From Pseudomonas sp. Irchel 3H7 (GTDB taxonomy: Bacteria; Pseudomonadota; Gammaproteobacteria; Pseudomonadales; Pseudomonadaceae), in the NCBI RefSeq assembly GCF_900187605.1, contig NZ_FYEA01000013.1:124001-188000 (forward strand): a stretch of 64,000 nt of DNA. Reading direction: 5' to 3'. Position numbers and translations under genes: made by a program. The notes under the pieces were generated by a model. The model saw only the letters and a program-made list of their open reading frames with translations. It ran no database searches and had not been told where the DNA came from. Shown here in pieces: positions 51,104-59,561 of this stretch. Numbering within the stretch: position 1 is the stretch's first letter; every line of letters starts with the position of its first letter.

Positions 51104-52645
51104 ATGAACTCCGCACTTGGACTGGGGGCTTTTCCCCGTCGCCGCACCCTCGGTGTACTCACCGCCAGCCTGTTGACCTTCTCCGTAAACGCCGCGCCCC
51201 TGACCCGCGATAACGGGGCTGTGGTTGGCGACAATCAGAACTCGCAGACCGCCGGCGCCAACGGCCCGGTGCTGCTGCAGGATGTACAACTGATTCAGAA
51301 GCTGCAGCGTTTCGACCGTGAGCGCATTCCCGAGCGTGTGGTTCACGCCCGCGGTACCGGCGCCCATGGCACCTTCACCGTGACCAACGATCTCAGCGAC
51401 CTCAGCAAGGCCAAGGTCTTTGCCGCCGGTCAGACAACGCCGGTGTTCGTGCGTTTCTCTGCGGTGGTGCACGGCAATCACTCGCCGGAAACCCTGCGTG
51501 ATCCGCGAGGTTTCGCCACCAAGTTCTACACCGCCGACGGCAACTGGGATCTGGTCGGTAACAATTTCCCGACCTTTTTCATCCGCGACGCGATCAAGTT
51601 TCCCGACATGGTGCACGCGTTCAAACCGGACCCGCGGACCAACCTTGATGACGATTCGCGCCGATTCGATTTCTTCTCCCATGTACCGGAAGCCACCCGT
51701 ACCTTGACCGAGTTGTATTCGAACTCGGGAACGCCTGCCAGTTATCGAGAAATGGACGGCAACGGCGTACATGCTTACAAGTTGATTAATGCCAAGGGCG
51801 AAGTTCACTATGTCAAGTTCCACTGGAAGAGTTTGCAGGGACTTAATAATCTTACGCCAAAGCAAGTCGCGAAAGTTCAGGGTCAGGACTACAGTCACAT
51901 GACCAATGACTTGGTGAGCAACATCAATAAAGGTAACTTCCCGAAATGGGACTTGTACATTCAAGTGCTGAAACCACAAGATTTGTCCAAGTTTGATTTT
52001 GATCCATTAGACGCGACCAAGATCTGGCCAGGTATTCCTGAGCGAAAAGTTGGACAAATGGTATTGAACCGTAATCCGGCAAATGTATTCCAGGAAACCG
52101 AACAAGTGGCCATGGCGCCGGCGAATATTGTTCCGGGTATCGAACCTTCTGAAGACCGTTTGTTGCAAGGCCGAGTGTTTTCTTATGCCGATACACAAAT
52201 GTATCGCCTGGGTGCCAATGCCCTGCAATTGCCGATCAATGCGCCGAAAGTTGCCGTGAACAATGGCAACCAGGATGGCGCGATGAACTTCGGCGCCAGC
52301 AACAGTGGTGTGAACTACCAGCCAAGCCGACTGCAACCCCGTGACGAGACGCCAGGCGCGCGTTACAGCCAGTTGGCGCTGTCGGGCAGCACGCAGCAGG
52401 CGAAGATCCAGCGTGAGCAGAACTTCAAGCAGGCCGGCGATCTGTATCGCTCGTTCAGCAAGAAGGAACGCCGGGACCTGATCGACAGCTTCGGTGGCTC
52501 GCTGGCGACCACCGATGACGAGAGCAAGCACATCATCCTGTCCTTCCTTTATAAGGCCGATCCGGAATACGGCACCGGCGTCACGGAAGTGGCCAAGGGT
52601 GACCTCAGCCGGGTCAAGGCGCTGGCGGCCAAATTGGTCGACTGA
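51104..52645 (+). CDS. katB: Catalase KatB (exported)
   Basis: 513 residues, the same as P. aeruginosa KatB. Signal sequence with three Arg (FPRRRTLGVLTASLLTFSVN then A-APLTR), Tat-like. Catalytic His in VVHARGTGAHG (about residue 80), Asn in NNFPTFFIRD, heme-ligand Tyr in RVFSYADTQMYRLG. Decomposes hydrogen peroxide in the periplasm. The middle of the gene, roughly 51720-52210, uses many more A/T-ending codons than the two ends, which looks like a recombined block. ankB follows, as in P. aeruginosa. Upstream 286-base gap holds no gene and I could not identify a sure OxyR site. Confidence 0.93.
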   Translation: MNSALGLGAFPRRRTLGVLTASLLTFSVNAAPLTRDNGAVVGDNQNSQTAGANGPVLLQDVQLIQKLQRFDRERIPERVVHARGTGAHGTFTVTNDLSDLSKAKVFAAGQTTPVFVRFSAVVHGNHSPETLRDPRGFATKFYTADGNWDLVGNNFPTFFIRDAIKFPDMVHAFKPDPRTNLDDDSRRFDFFSHVPEATRTLTELYSNSGTPASYREMDGNGVHAYKLINAKGEVHYVKFHWKSLQGLNNLTPKQVAKVQGQDYSHMTNDLVSNINKGNFPKWDLYIQVLKPQDLSKFDFDPLDATKIWPGIPERKVGQMVLNRNPANVFQETEQVAMAPANIVPGIEPSEDRLLQGRVFSYADTQMYRLGANALQLPINAPKVAVNNGNQDGAMNFGASNSGVNYQPSRLQPRDETPGARYSQLALSGSTQQAKIQREQNFKQAGDLYRSFSKKERRDLIDSFGGSLATTDDESKHIILSFLYKADPEYGTGVTEVAKGDLSRVKALAAKLVD

Positions 52646-52661
52646 TACCGACATAGCGCAC

Positions 52662-52684
52662 ACGGGGCCTGAGCCAGGCCCCGT
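52662..52684. terminator. Strong hairpin between katB and ankB
   Basis: ACGGGGCCTG-AGC-CAGGCCCCGT, a perfect 10-bp stem without a T-run. It lies within the katB-ankB pair and may stabilise the katB message or attenuate ankB rather than terminate fully. Confidence 0.5.
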
Positions 52685-52704
52685 TCCACGCGAGGAGACT
52701 GCTT

Positions 52705-53250
52705 ATGCGAATCTGTTTTTTACTGTTGGCCGGTTGTCTGTCGTTCGCGGCATGGGCGGCACCGGTCGAGCAGACTCCCGAGGCGATCAAGGCCCAGTTA
52801 CAGGACTACTATTTCGACGCGGCCCGGCGCGGTGATGTGCCGATGCTCGACACGTTCATCGAGTCCGGCTATTCCCTCGACACTCGTGACAGCAAGGGTT
52901 ACACCGCGCTGATTCTGGCGGCCTATCACGGTCAGGCACCTGCGGTGGAACGTTTGCTCGCTGCTGGCGCCGATGCCTGTGCCCAGGATCAACGCGGCAA
53001 CACCGCGCTGATGGGGGCCATTTTCAAAGGTGAACTACAGATCGCCCGACGCCTGATGGCCACCGATTGCAGCCCCGACCAGCGTAACGGTGCCGGGCAG
53101 ACGGCGGCGATGTACGCCGGGTTGTTCAAGCGTCTGGAATTGCTCGATGCACTGAAGGCCAAGGGCGCGGACCTGAATGCCGAAGATCCGTTGGGCAACA
53201 GCGCCGCGCGTCTGGCCAACGGCGAAATCCGCACCGCCACGCCGCGCTGA
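52705..53250 (+). CDS. ankB: Ankyrin-repeat protein AnkB
   Basis: 181 residues. Signal peptide MRICFLLLAGCLSFAAWA; then about four ankyrin repeats, visible as DSKGYTALILAAYHGQAPAV, DQRGNTALMGAIFKGELQIA, GAGQTAAMYAGLFKRLELLD and the last DPLGNSAARLA. In P. aeruginosa AnkB is needed for full KatB activity in the periplasm (established knowledge). Location right after katB supports the same role. GAGGAG ribosome site upstream. Confidence 0.92.
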   Translation: MRICFLLLAGCLSFAAWAAPVEQTPEAIKAQLQDYYFDAARRGDVPMLDTFIESGYSLDTRDSKGYTALILAAYHGQAPAVERLLAAGADACAQDQRGNTALMGAIFKGELQIARRLMATDCSPDQRNGAGQTAAMYAGLFKRLELLDALKAKGADLNAEDPLGNSAARLANGEIRTATPR

Positions 53251-53293
53251 GCGGTGGCTGCGTTATCATCGCGGTTTTTGCCGGGGGATCCAG

Positions 53294-54661
53294 ATGGCCA
53301 AGGCCAAGCGCATGTACGGCTGCACTGAGTGCGGCGCAACCTTTCCCAAATGGGCGGGCCAGTGCGGCGAGTGCGGCGCCTGGAACACCCTGACTGAAAC
53401 CATGATCGAAAGCGGCGGGGCCACGGCGCCGACCGGCCGCACCGGCTGGGCCGGGCAGCAGGCGCAGATCAAGACCCTGGCCGAAGTCAGCATCGAAGAG
53501 ATTCCGCGCTTCTCCACCGCGTCCGGTGAACTGGACCGGGTCCTTGGCGGCGGTTTGGTCGACGGTTCGGTGGTGCTGATCGGTGGTGATCCGGGGATCG
53601 GCAAATCGACGATCCTGTTGCAGACCCTGTGCAACCTCGCCAAAAGCATGCCCGCCCTGTACGTCACCGGCGAAGAATCCCAACAGCAAGTGGCCATGCG
53701 TGCCCGGCGCCTCGGCTTGCCGCAGGATCAACTGCGGGTGATGACCGAAACCTGCATCGAAACCATCATCGCCACGGCCCGTCAGGAAAAACCCAAGGTG
53801 ATGGTGATCGACTCGATCCAGACGATCTTCACCGAACAGTTGCAATCGGCTCCCGGTGGCGTCTCTCAGGTGCGTGAGAGCGCGGCGCTGCTGGTGCGGT
53901 ATGCCAAGCAGAGCGGTACGGCGATTTTCCTCGTCGGCCACGTCACCAAGGAAGGCGCACTGGCCGGTCCGCGGGTTCTCGAGCACATGGTCGATACCGT
54001 GCTGTATTTCGAAGGCGAATCCGATGGGCGTCTGCGTTTGTTGCGCGCGGTGAAAAACCGTTTTGGCGCGGTCAACGAATTGGGCGTGTTCGGCATGACC
54101 GACAAGGGTTTGAAAGAAGTCTCCAACCCTTCGGCGATTTTTCTCACCCGTGCGCAGGAAGAAGTCCCGGGCAGTGTGGTCATGGCGACGTGGGAAGGCA
54201 CTCGGCCGATGCTGGTGGAAGTGCAGGCGCTGGTCGATGACAGCCATCTGGCCAACCCGCGACGGGTGACGTTGGGCCTGGATCAGAACCGTTTGGCGAT
54301 GTTGCTTGCGGTTTTGCATCGCCACGGCGGAATTCCGACTCACGATCAGGATGTGTTCCTCAACGTCGTGGGTGGGGTGAAGGTGTTGGAGACGGCTTCA
54401 GATCTGGCGCTGATGGCGGCCGTGATGTCGAGCCTGCGCAACCGGCCATTGCCGCATGATCTGTTGGTATTTGGTGAAGTGGGGCTGTCCGGTGAGGTGC
54501 GGCCGGTGCCGAGCGGTCAGGAACGTTTGAAGGAAGCCGCCAAGCATGGCTTCAAACGGGCGATCGTGCCCAAGGGCAATGCGCCGAAGGAATCCCCACC
54601 AGGCTTGCAGATCATTGCCGTGACCCGCCTCGAACAGGCTCTCGACGCGCTCTTCGAATAA
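53294..54661 (+). CDS. radA: DNA repair protein RadA
   Basis: 455 residues. N-terminal C4 zinc finger CTECGATFPKWAGQCGEC, Walker A GDPGIGKST (about residue 98), Walker B region VMVIDSIQTIF, the RadA motif KNRFG, and the C-terminal Lon-like domain with DLALMAAVMSSLRNRP and GLSGEVRPV. Acts as a hexameric helicase in branch migration during recombination. ATG 53294 begins the zinc finger. Confidence 0.95.
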   Translation: MAKAKRMYGCTECGATFPKWAGQCGECGAWNTLTETMIESGGATAPTGRTGWAGQQAQIKTLAEVSIEEIPRFSTASGELDRVLGGGLVDGSVVLIGGDPGIGKSTILLQTLCNLAKSMPALYVTGEESQQQVAMRARRLGLPQDQLRVMTETCIETIIATARQEKPKVMVIDSIQTIFTEQLQSAPGGVSQVRESAALLVRYAKQSGTAIFLVGHVTKEGALAGPRVLEHMVDTVLYFEGESDGRLRLLRAVKNRFGAVNELGVFGMTDKGLKEVSNPSAIFLTRAQEEVPGSVVMATWEGTRPMLVEVQALVDDSHLANPRRVTLGLDQNRLAMLLAVLHRHGGIPTHDQDVFLNVVGGVKVLETASDLALMAAVMSSLRNRPLPHDLLVFGEVGLSGEVRPVPSGQERLKEAAKHGFKRAIVPKGNAPKESPPGLQIIAVTRLEQALDALFE

Positions 54662-54679
54662 CTTGAACCCACTGCATAA

Positions 54680-54775
54680 CCTGTGGGAGCTGGCTTGCCA
54701 GCGATTGCGTTCTGTCCGTCGACATATTCGTCGAGTCTGAAATCGCTATCGCCTGGCAAGCCAGCTCCCACAGGG
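54680..54775. repeat. REPIN, GTGGGAGCTGGCTTGCCAGC type
   Basis: CTGTGGGAGCTGGCTTGCCA and inverse GGCAAGCCAGCTCCCACAGG, with partly matching inner arms. Between convergent radA and the PilZ gene. Confidence 0.85.
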
Positions 54776-54789
54776 TTCAATTGTGGATT

Positions 54790-55158
54790 CTAGATTTCGA
54801 TCAGGGCAGCCAACTCGCGCTCCAGTTCGGCCTCATCCGCCAGATTCAACTCGATCAGGCGCCGCAAGCGCTGGATCGATTCCAGGCTTATATGTCGGCA
54901 GACAAAGCCCAACTGGTTATTTTCTTCGTGTGCCAGATGCACATCCATCTTGATATCGACGTCATCGCTCAGGTGAATGTCGACGAAAAAATCCTTCTCC
55001 GCATCCCCCAACCACGGCTCCGGCCTTTCGATCAGCAATCCTTTGAGCGACAGGTCGATCAGCTTGACCGGCCAGATGTAATCGCCCTGACTCAGCTCGG
55101 TTCTGGCATCGAACGCAATACGTTTGAAGCGACGACGGTTGGCTGGGTGTTCGCTCAT
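54790..55158 (-). CDS. PilZ domain protein (c-di-GMP binding)
   Basis: 122 residues. The cyclic-di-GMP motifs are both seen: RxxxR as NRRRFKRI and DxSxxG as LIDLSLKGLLIE. The rest is a PilZ beta-barrel plus a C-terminal helix with IQRLRRLIELN. A single-domain effector with unknown partner. An EAL-domain gene lies about 8 kb away at the window edge. Confidence 0.88.
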   Translation of the reverse strand: MSEHPANRRRFKRIAFDARTELSQGDYIWPVKLIDLSLKGLLIERPEPWLGDAEKDFFVDIHLSDDVDIKMDVHLAHEENNQLGFVCRHISLESIQRLRRLIELNLADEAELERELAALIEI

Positions 55159-55308
55159 GGCGCAATCCTCATGAAGGTTCGCTGACTATAGACCGCGAAT
55201 GCGGGCGCCAGCCAATCGCTAAAGCGTCTAGACCAACGTCGGGGTATGGCCTTTGGCGCCGTAAGCGCTAAACTCGGGGTGGCTGTCTTTCTTGTCCACC
55301 CTGGCTGG

Positions 55309-55331
55309 AATAATAAAATGAAAAATAATAA
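55309..55331 (+). promoter_or_regulatory. Two AATAATAA Crc/Hfq motifs around the cstA start codon
   Basis: AATAATAA at 55309-55316 ends one base before the ATG, and a second AATAATAA at 55324-55331 lies in codons 3-5 (Lys-Asn-Asn-Asn). Crc with Hfq represses translation through such AANAANAA stretches in Pseudomonas. Two copies across the start would be a strong site. Confidence 0.65.
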
Positions 55332-57384
55332 TAGCCTGCTACGCCATTTACCCTGGCTAGTGCTGGCAATCGTAGGAGCGTGCGCCCTGGGCGTAGTGGC
55401 ATTGCGCCGCGGCGAGGCGATCAATGCCTTGTGGATTGTGGTCGCAGCCGTGGCCATTTATCTGGTTGCGTACCGTTACTACAGCCTGTTCATCGCTAAC
55501 AATGTGATGCAACTCGATCCGCGTCGGGCGACCCCCGCCGTGCTCAACAATGATGGTCTGGACTATGTGCCGACCAACAAACACATTCTTTTCGGTCACC
55601 ACTTCGCTGCGATCGCGGGCGCCGGACCTCTGGTCGGCCCGGTGCTGGCGGCGCAGATGGGCTATTTGCCCGGCACGCTCTGGCTGATTGCCGGTGTGGT
55701 GCTGGCGGGCGCGGTGCAGGACTTCATGGTTCTGTTCATGTCGACCCGGCGCAACGGCCGTTCCCTGGGCGACATGGTGCGTGAAGAAATGGGCCGCATT
55801 CCCGGTACCATAGCCCTGTTCGGCTGCTTCCTGATCATGATCATCATCCTCGCGGTGCTGGCGCTGATCGTGGTTAAAGCGCTGGCCGAGAGCCCGTGGG
55901 GCATCTTCACCGTGATGGCGACCATCCCGATCGCGATGTTCATGGGCATTTACATGCGCTACATCCGCCCGGGCCGTATCGGCGAAATCTCCGTGGTCGG
56001 TGTGTTGCTGCTGCTGGGTTCGATCTGGCTCGGTGGGCAGATTGCCGCTGATCCGGTGTGGGCCAAGGCGTTCACCTTCACCGGCGTGCAGATTACCTGG
56101 ATGCTGGTCGGTTACGGTTTCGTCGCTGCATCGCTGCCTGTTTGGCTGATTCTGGCACCGCGTGACTATCTGTCGACGTTCCTCAAGATCGGCACCATCG
56201 TCGCCCTGGCGATCGGTATTCTGATCACCATGCCCGAGCTGAAAATGCCGGCGCTGACCCAGTTTGTCGATGGCACTGGCCCGGTGTGGAAGGGCGGTCT
56301 GTTCCCGTTCCTGTTCATCACCATTGCTTGCGGTGCGGTTTCCGGTTTCCACGCGCTGATTTCTTCGGGCACCACGCCGAAGCTGCTGGATAACGAAACC
56401 AACGCCCGTTACATCGGTTACGGCGGCATGCTGATGGAGTCGTTCGTGGCGATCATGGCCATGGTTGCCGCGTCGGTGATCGAGCCTGGCGTGTACTTCG
56501 CCATGAACAGCCCGGCCGCTGTGGTTGGCAGTGACGTTGTTTCGGTTGCGCAAGTGGTCTCCAGCTGGGGCTTCGCGATCACGCCGGAAGCGCTGCAAGC
56601 GGTGGCACACGACATTGGTGAAACCACCATCCTCGCCCGTGCCGGTGGTGCGCCGACCTTGGCGGTCGGTATTGCGCAGATCCTGCACAGTGTCCTGCCG
56701 GGTGAAAACACCATGGCGTTCTGGTACCACTTCGCGATCCTGTTCGAAGCGCTGTTCATTCTGACCGCAGTCGACGCCGGCACTCGTGCCGGTCGTTTCA
56801 TGCTGCAGGATCTGCTCGGCTCTTTCGTGCCAGCGCTCAAGCGTACTGAATCGTGGACCGCCAACCTGATCGCCACCGCCGGTTGTGTGGCGATGTGGGG
56901 CTGGTTGCTGTACCAGGGCGTGATCGATCCACTGGGCGGCATCAACACCCTGTGGCCACTGTTCGGTATCTCTAACCAGATGCTGGCCGGTATCGCGCTG
57001 ATGCTCGGCACCGTGGTTCTGATCAAAATGAAGCGCCAGCGCTACATCTGGGTCACCCTGCTGCCAGCCACTTGGCTGCTGATCTGCACCACGACTGCGG
57101 GCTTCATCAAACTGTTCGATGCCAACCCGGCGATCGGCTTCCTGTCGCTGGCCAAGAAGTACAGCGATGCGCTGGCCAATGGTCAGGTGCTGGCCCCGGC
57201 AAAAAGCGTCGAGCAAATGCAGCACGTGATCTTCAACGCTTACACCAACGCAACGCTGACGGCGCTGTTCCTGTTCGTGGTCTTCAGTATCCTGTTCTAT
57301 GCGCTCAAGGTCGGCATCGCCGCCTGGGGCAAAAAAGAGCGTACGGATAAAGAATCGCCATTCCAGGCTCTGCCGGATGCGTAA
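55318..57384 (+). CDS. cstA: CstA/BtsT-family carbon starvation protein (pyruvate/peptide transporter)
   Basis: 688 residues, about 16-18 helices. The conserved NKHILFGHHFAAIAGAGPLV then GPVLAAQMGYLPGTLWLIAG near the N-terminus, SGFHALISSGTTPKLLDNET and WPLFGISNQMLAGIAL are diagnostic. E. coli CstA and BtsT take up peptides and pyruvate, BtsT being the pyruvate transporter. The ATG at 55318 has only a weak GGA upstream and is framed by two AATAATAA motifs. The order cstA, yjiX-type gene, yjiA-type GTPase matches E. coli btsT-yjiX-yjiA. Confidence 0.92.
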   Translation: MKNNNSLLRHLPWLVLAIVGACALGVVALRRGEAINALWIVVAAVAIYLVAYRYYSLFIANNVMQLDPRRATPAVLNNDGLDYVPTNKHILFGHHFAAIAGAGPLVGPVLAAQMGYLPGTLWLIAGVVLAGAVQDFMVLFMSTRRNGRSLGDMVREEMGRIPGTIALFGCFLIMIIILAVLALIVVKALAESPWGIFTVMATIPIAMFMGIYMRYIRPGRIGEISVVGVLLLLGSIWLGGQIAADPVWAKAFTFTGVQITWMLVGYGFVAASLPVWLILAPRDYLSTFLKIGTIVALAIGILITMPELKMPALTQFVDGTGPVWKGGLFPFLFITIACGAVSGFHALISSGTTPKLLDNETNARYIGYGGMLMESFVAIMAMVAASVIEPGVYFAMNSPAAVVGSDVVSVAQVVSSWGFAITPEALQAVAHDIGETTILARAGGAPTLAVGIAQILHSVLPGENTMAFWYHFAILFEALFILTAVDAGTRAGRFMLQDLLGSFVPALKRTESWTANLIATAGCVAMWGWLLYQGVIDPLGGINTLWPLFGISNQMLAGIALMLGTVVLIKMKRQRYIWVTLLPATWLLICTTTAGFIKLFDANPAIGFLSLAKKYSDALANGQVLAPAKSVEQMQHVIFNAYTNATLTALFLFVVFSILFYALKVGIAAWGKKERTDKESPFQALPDA

Positions 57385-57399
57385 CCAGAGGATTGCAGC

Positions 57400-57597
57400 A
57401 TGTTCAATGACCTGAGTCGCCTCGGTAAATACCTCGGTCAGGCCGCCCGCCTGATGGTCGGCATGCCCGACTACGACACCTACGTCGAGCATATGCAAAC
57501 CAAGCACCCGGACAAACCGGTGATGAGCTACGAGATGTTCTTCCGCGAACGTCAGGAAGCCCGTTACGGTGGCAAGGGTGGGCCGAAGTGCTGTTGA
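57400..57597 (+). CDS. yjiX: YbdD/YjiX family small protein
   Basis: 65 residues. LGQAARLMVGMPDYDTYVEH and MSYEMFFRERQEARYGGKGG then PKCC at the end are the features of the YbdD/YjiX (DUF466) family always found after cstA or btsT genes. Role unknown; it is presumed to help the transporter. It begins 15 bases after the cstA stop. Confidence 0.9.
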   Translation: MFNDLSRLGKYLGQAARLMVGMPDYDTYVEHMQTKHPDKPVMSYEMFFRERQEARYGGKGGPKCC

Positions 57598-57625
57598 GCT
57601 GACAGCGCAAGGTTGAGGTAATCCC

Positions 57626-57718
57626 CCTGTGGGAGCGAGCTTGCTCGCGAATACGGAGTGTCAGTTGATGAATGATTTGACTGACACACCGCTTTCGCGA
57701 GCAAGCTCGCTCCCACAG
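57626..57718. repeat. REPIN, GTGGGAGCGAGCTTGCTCGC type
   Basis: CTGTGGGAGCGAGCTTGCTC and inverse GCAAGCTCGCTCCCACAG about 48 bases apart, within the cstA-yjiX-yjiA unit. It may lower read-through into the GTPase gene. Confidence 0.87.
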
Positions 57719-57761
57719 TTGTTTTTGTGTTGTTCATTCATTTTGTGAAGGAGATCGAGTT

Positions 57762-58733
57762 TTGTCCTCTCCCATCCCGGTCACGGTACTCAGCGGTTTC
57801 CTCGGCGCCGGCAAGACCACTTTGCTGCGCCATATCTTGAAAGCCGAGCACGGCCTGAAAATCGCCGTGATCGAAAACGAATTCAGTGACGCCGGTATCG
57901 ACACGCAGCTGTTGGGTGACGAACCGGTGCAAGTCATGACCCTGGCCAACGGCTGCGTGTGCTGCACCATTCACACAGACCTGACCAAGGCGCTGTACTT
58001 GCTGCTTGAGCGTCAGGACAGTGGCGAGATCGCCTTCGACCGTCTGGTCATCGAGTGCACCGGTCTGGCCGACCCTGCTCCAGTGGCACAGACCTTTTTC
58101 ATCGACGAAGAACTGCGCGAGCGTTACCTGCTCGATGGCATCATCACCCTGGTCGATGCCGCCCACGCGGACGTGCACCTGACCCAGACCATCGCTCAGG
58201 CGCAGATCGGTTTTGCCGATCGCTTGCTGGTGAGCAAGACCGATCTGGTCGACGAAGCTACGTTCAATGCACTGAGCGAACGCCTGACGCGAATCAACCG
58301 TCGCGCGCCAGTCCGCGTGGTTGAACATGGCAACATTGATCTGGCTGAACTGCTGGATGTGCGTGGCTTCAACCTCAATGCCGATCTTGGCGGCGGATTG
58401 AGCCTTCGCCCAGTGAGCAAGGCGCCGTCGATTGATCGCATTTCCAGTCTGGTGTTGCGCACAGATCAGCCGCTGGATATCGATCAGCTCAGCGAGTTCA
58501 TGAATGAACTGCTGGAAGAACACGGCAAGCAATTGCTGCGTTACAAAGGCGTGCTGAACATTGCGGGTGAGGATCGGCGCTTGGTGTTTCAGGGTGTGTT
58601 GAAGCTTTACGGTTTCGACTGGGACACTGAATGGGCCGAGGGTGAGGCGCGGGAAAGTGTGATTGTGTTTATTGCTGATGAGTTGCCGGAAGAGAAGATT
58701 CGGGCGGGGTTTGCCAGAGTGGCTTCTGCCTGA
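57762..58733 (+). CDS. yjiA: CobW/COG0523-family GTPase, YjiA-like
   Basis: 323 residues. Walker A GFLGAGKTT, the metal motif NGCVCCTI (CxCC), switch ECTGLADPAPV, base recognition LVSKTDLVD, and the CobW C-terminal domain. G3E GTPases serve as metal chaperones or insertases; YjiA binds zinc and other metals. The TTG start has AAGGAG 8 bases before it. Its position after cstA and yjiX is conserved from E. coli, but the link between metal handling and pyruvate uptake is not understood. Confidence 0.92.
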   Translation: MSSPIPVTVLSGFLGAGKTTLLRHILKAEHGLKIAVIENEFSDAGIDTQLLGDEPVQVMTLANGCVCCTIHTDLTKALYLLLERQDSGEIAFDRLVIECTGLADPAPVAQTFFIDEELRERYLLDGIITLVDAAHADVHLTQTIAQAQIGFADRLLVSKTDLVDEATFNALSERLTRINRRAPVRVVEHGNIDLAELLDVRGFNLNADLGGGLSLRPVSKAPSIDRISSLVLRTDQPLDIDQLSEFMNELLEEHGKQLLRYKGVLNIAGEDRRLVFQGVLKLYGFDWDTEWAEGEARESVIVFIADELPEEKIRAGFARVASA

Positions 58734-58760
58734 TGGGTTTGTAGTGTCAATGATGACTCC

Positions 58761-58826
58761 ATCGCGAGCAGGCTCACTCCTACAGGGGAACGCGTTTCAA
58801 ATGTAGGAGTGAGCCTGCTCGCGAAA
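58761..58826. repeat. REP pair, GGAGTGAGCCTGCTCGC type, reversed order
   Basis: CGCGAGCAGGCTCACTCCTA then TGTAGGAGTGAGCCTGCTCG with a spacer of about 22 bases, as at 21134. It ends directly before the stop codon of the convergent GntR gene. Confidence 0.83.
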
Positions 58827-58831
58827 GCGAT

Positions 58832-59542
58832 CTAACCGACAGCACAATGTTCACGATCTGAACCCAGCAACGTCTGCTCAAGATGATCCAGATGCCGATT
58901 CATCAGCATCCCGGCCTTGGAAGCATCCCGATTTTCCACCGCTTCAACCAACGCCAAATGCTCCTGCCATGCGCAACAGCTGTGCGTTTGACGCTCACTT
59001 CGCGCAACCGCCAATGACGTCAACGGCACCAGACTGCCGAGAAAATGCGCCAACGGTGCATTCCCCGCCATCTGCGCCAAGTGCAGATGAAACTCCCCGG
59101 ACAAGCGAATCGCCGCACCACGCCGATCCTGCTCGACAGCCTGACGCTCACGCTCGATCAACCCGCGCAAGCGTTTCAACCCTTCCGCTTGCGCGCGCTG
59201 ACAGGCCAAATGTACCAGCGTGCTTTCGGCCAGCCGCCGCGCATGCAGGGCCTGTCGTGTCTGCTCCCGATCAGGTGCTGCCACACGCGGCCGATGGTTG
59301 GCCCGCAGCACAATGACGTGCTCAAGCGACAACTGCGTCAACACCCGCCGCACATCGGCGCGGCTGGCGCAGAACATCTCTTTCAAGCTGTCCTCGGTAA
59401 ATCGGCTGCTCGAATCGATGCGCTGTTCCAGAATCGCATCGAACAATCGCGGATAAAGACCCTCTGCCGTTTCGCGCAGGCGGGAGAAGGGCAGGGGCGT
59501 CGTGGTCTGGCGAGTGTGTGACGCTGAGGCGAAACTGTTCAT
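58832..59542 (-). CDS. GntR family regulator, FCD subgroup (first of two)
   Basis: 236 residues. N-terminal winged helix about 25-90 (LFDAILEQRIDSSSRFTEDS then LKEMFCASRADVRRVLTQLS), C-terminal FCD domain with ligand-binding residues in FHLHLAQMAGN and HLALVEAVENRD then MLMNRHLDHLE. It lies 19 bases after the other GntR gene in the same direction, thus probably third gene of an operon with the DctA-like symporter. Effector unknown. Confidence 0.88.
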   Translation of the reverse strand: MNSFASASHTRQTTTPLPFSRLRETAEGLYPRLFDAILEQRIDSSSRFTEDSLKEMFCASRADVRRVLTQLSLEHVIVLRANHRPRVAAPDREQTRQALHARRLAESTLVHLACQRAQAEGLKRLRGLIERERQAVEQDRRGAAIRLSGEFHLHLAQMAGNAPLAHFLGSLVPLTSLAVARSERQTHSCCAWQEHLALVEAVENRDASKAGMLMNRHLDHLEQTLLGSDREHCAVG

Positions 59543-59561
59543 GGCCTGTCTCCAATAGAAA

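Noticed and set aside
55357..57507. 716-codon open frame on the strand opposite cstA
   Set aside because: It mirrors the whole cstA gene; GC-rich third positions leave the opposite frame free of stops. The product is rich in His, Gln and Arg with no domain.
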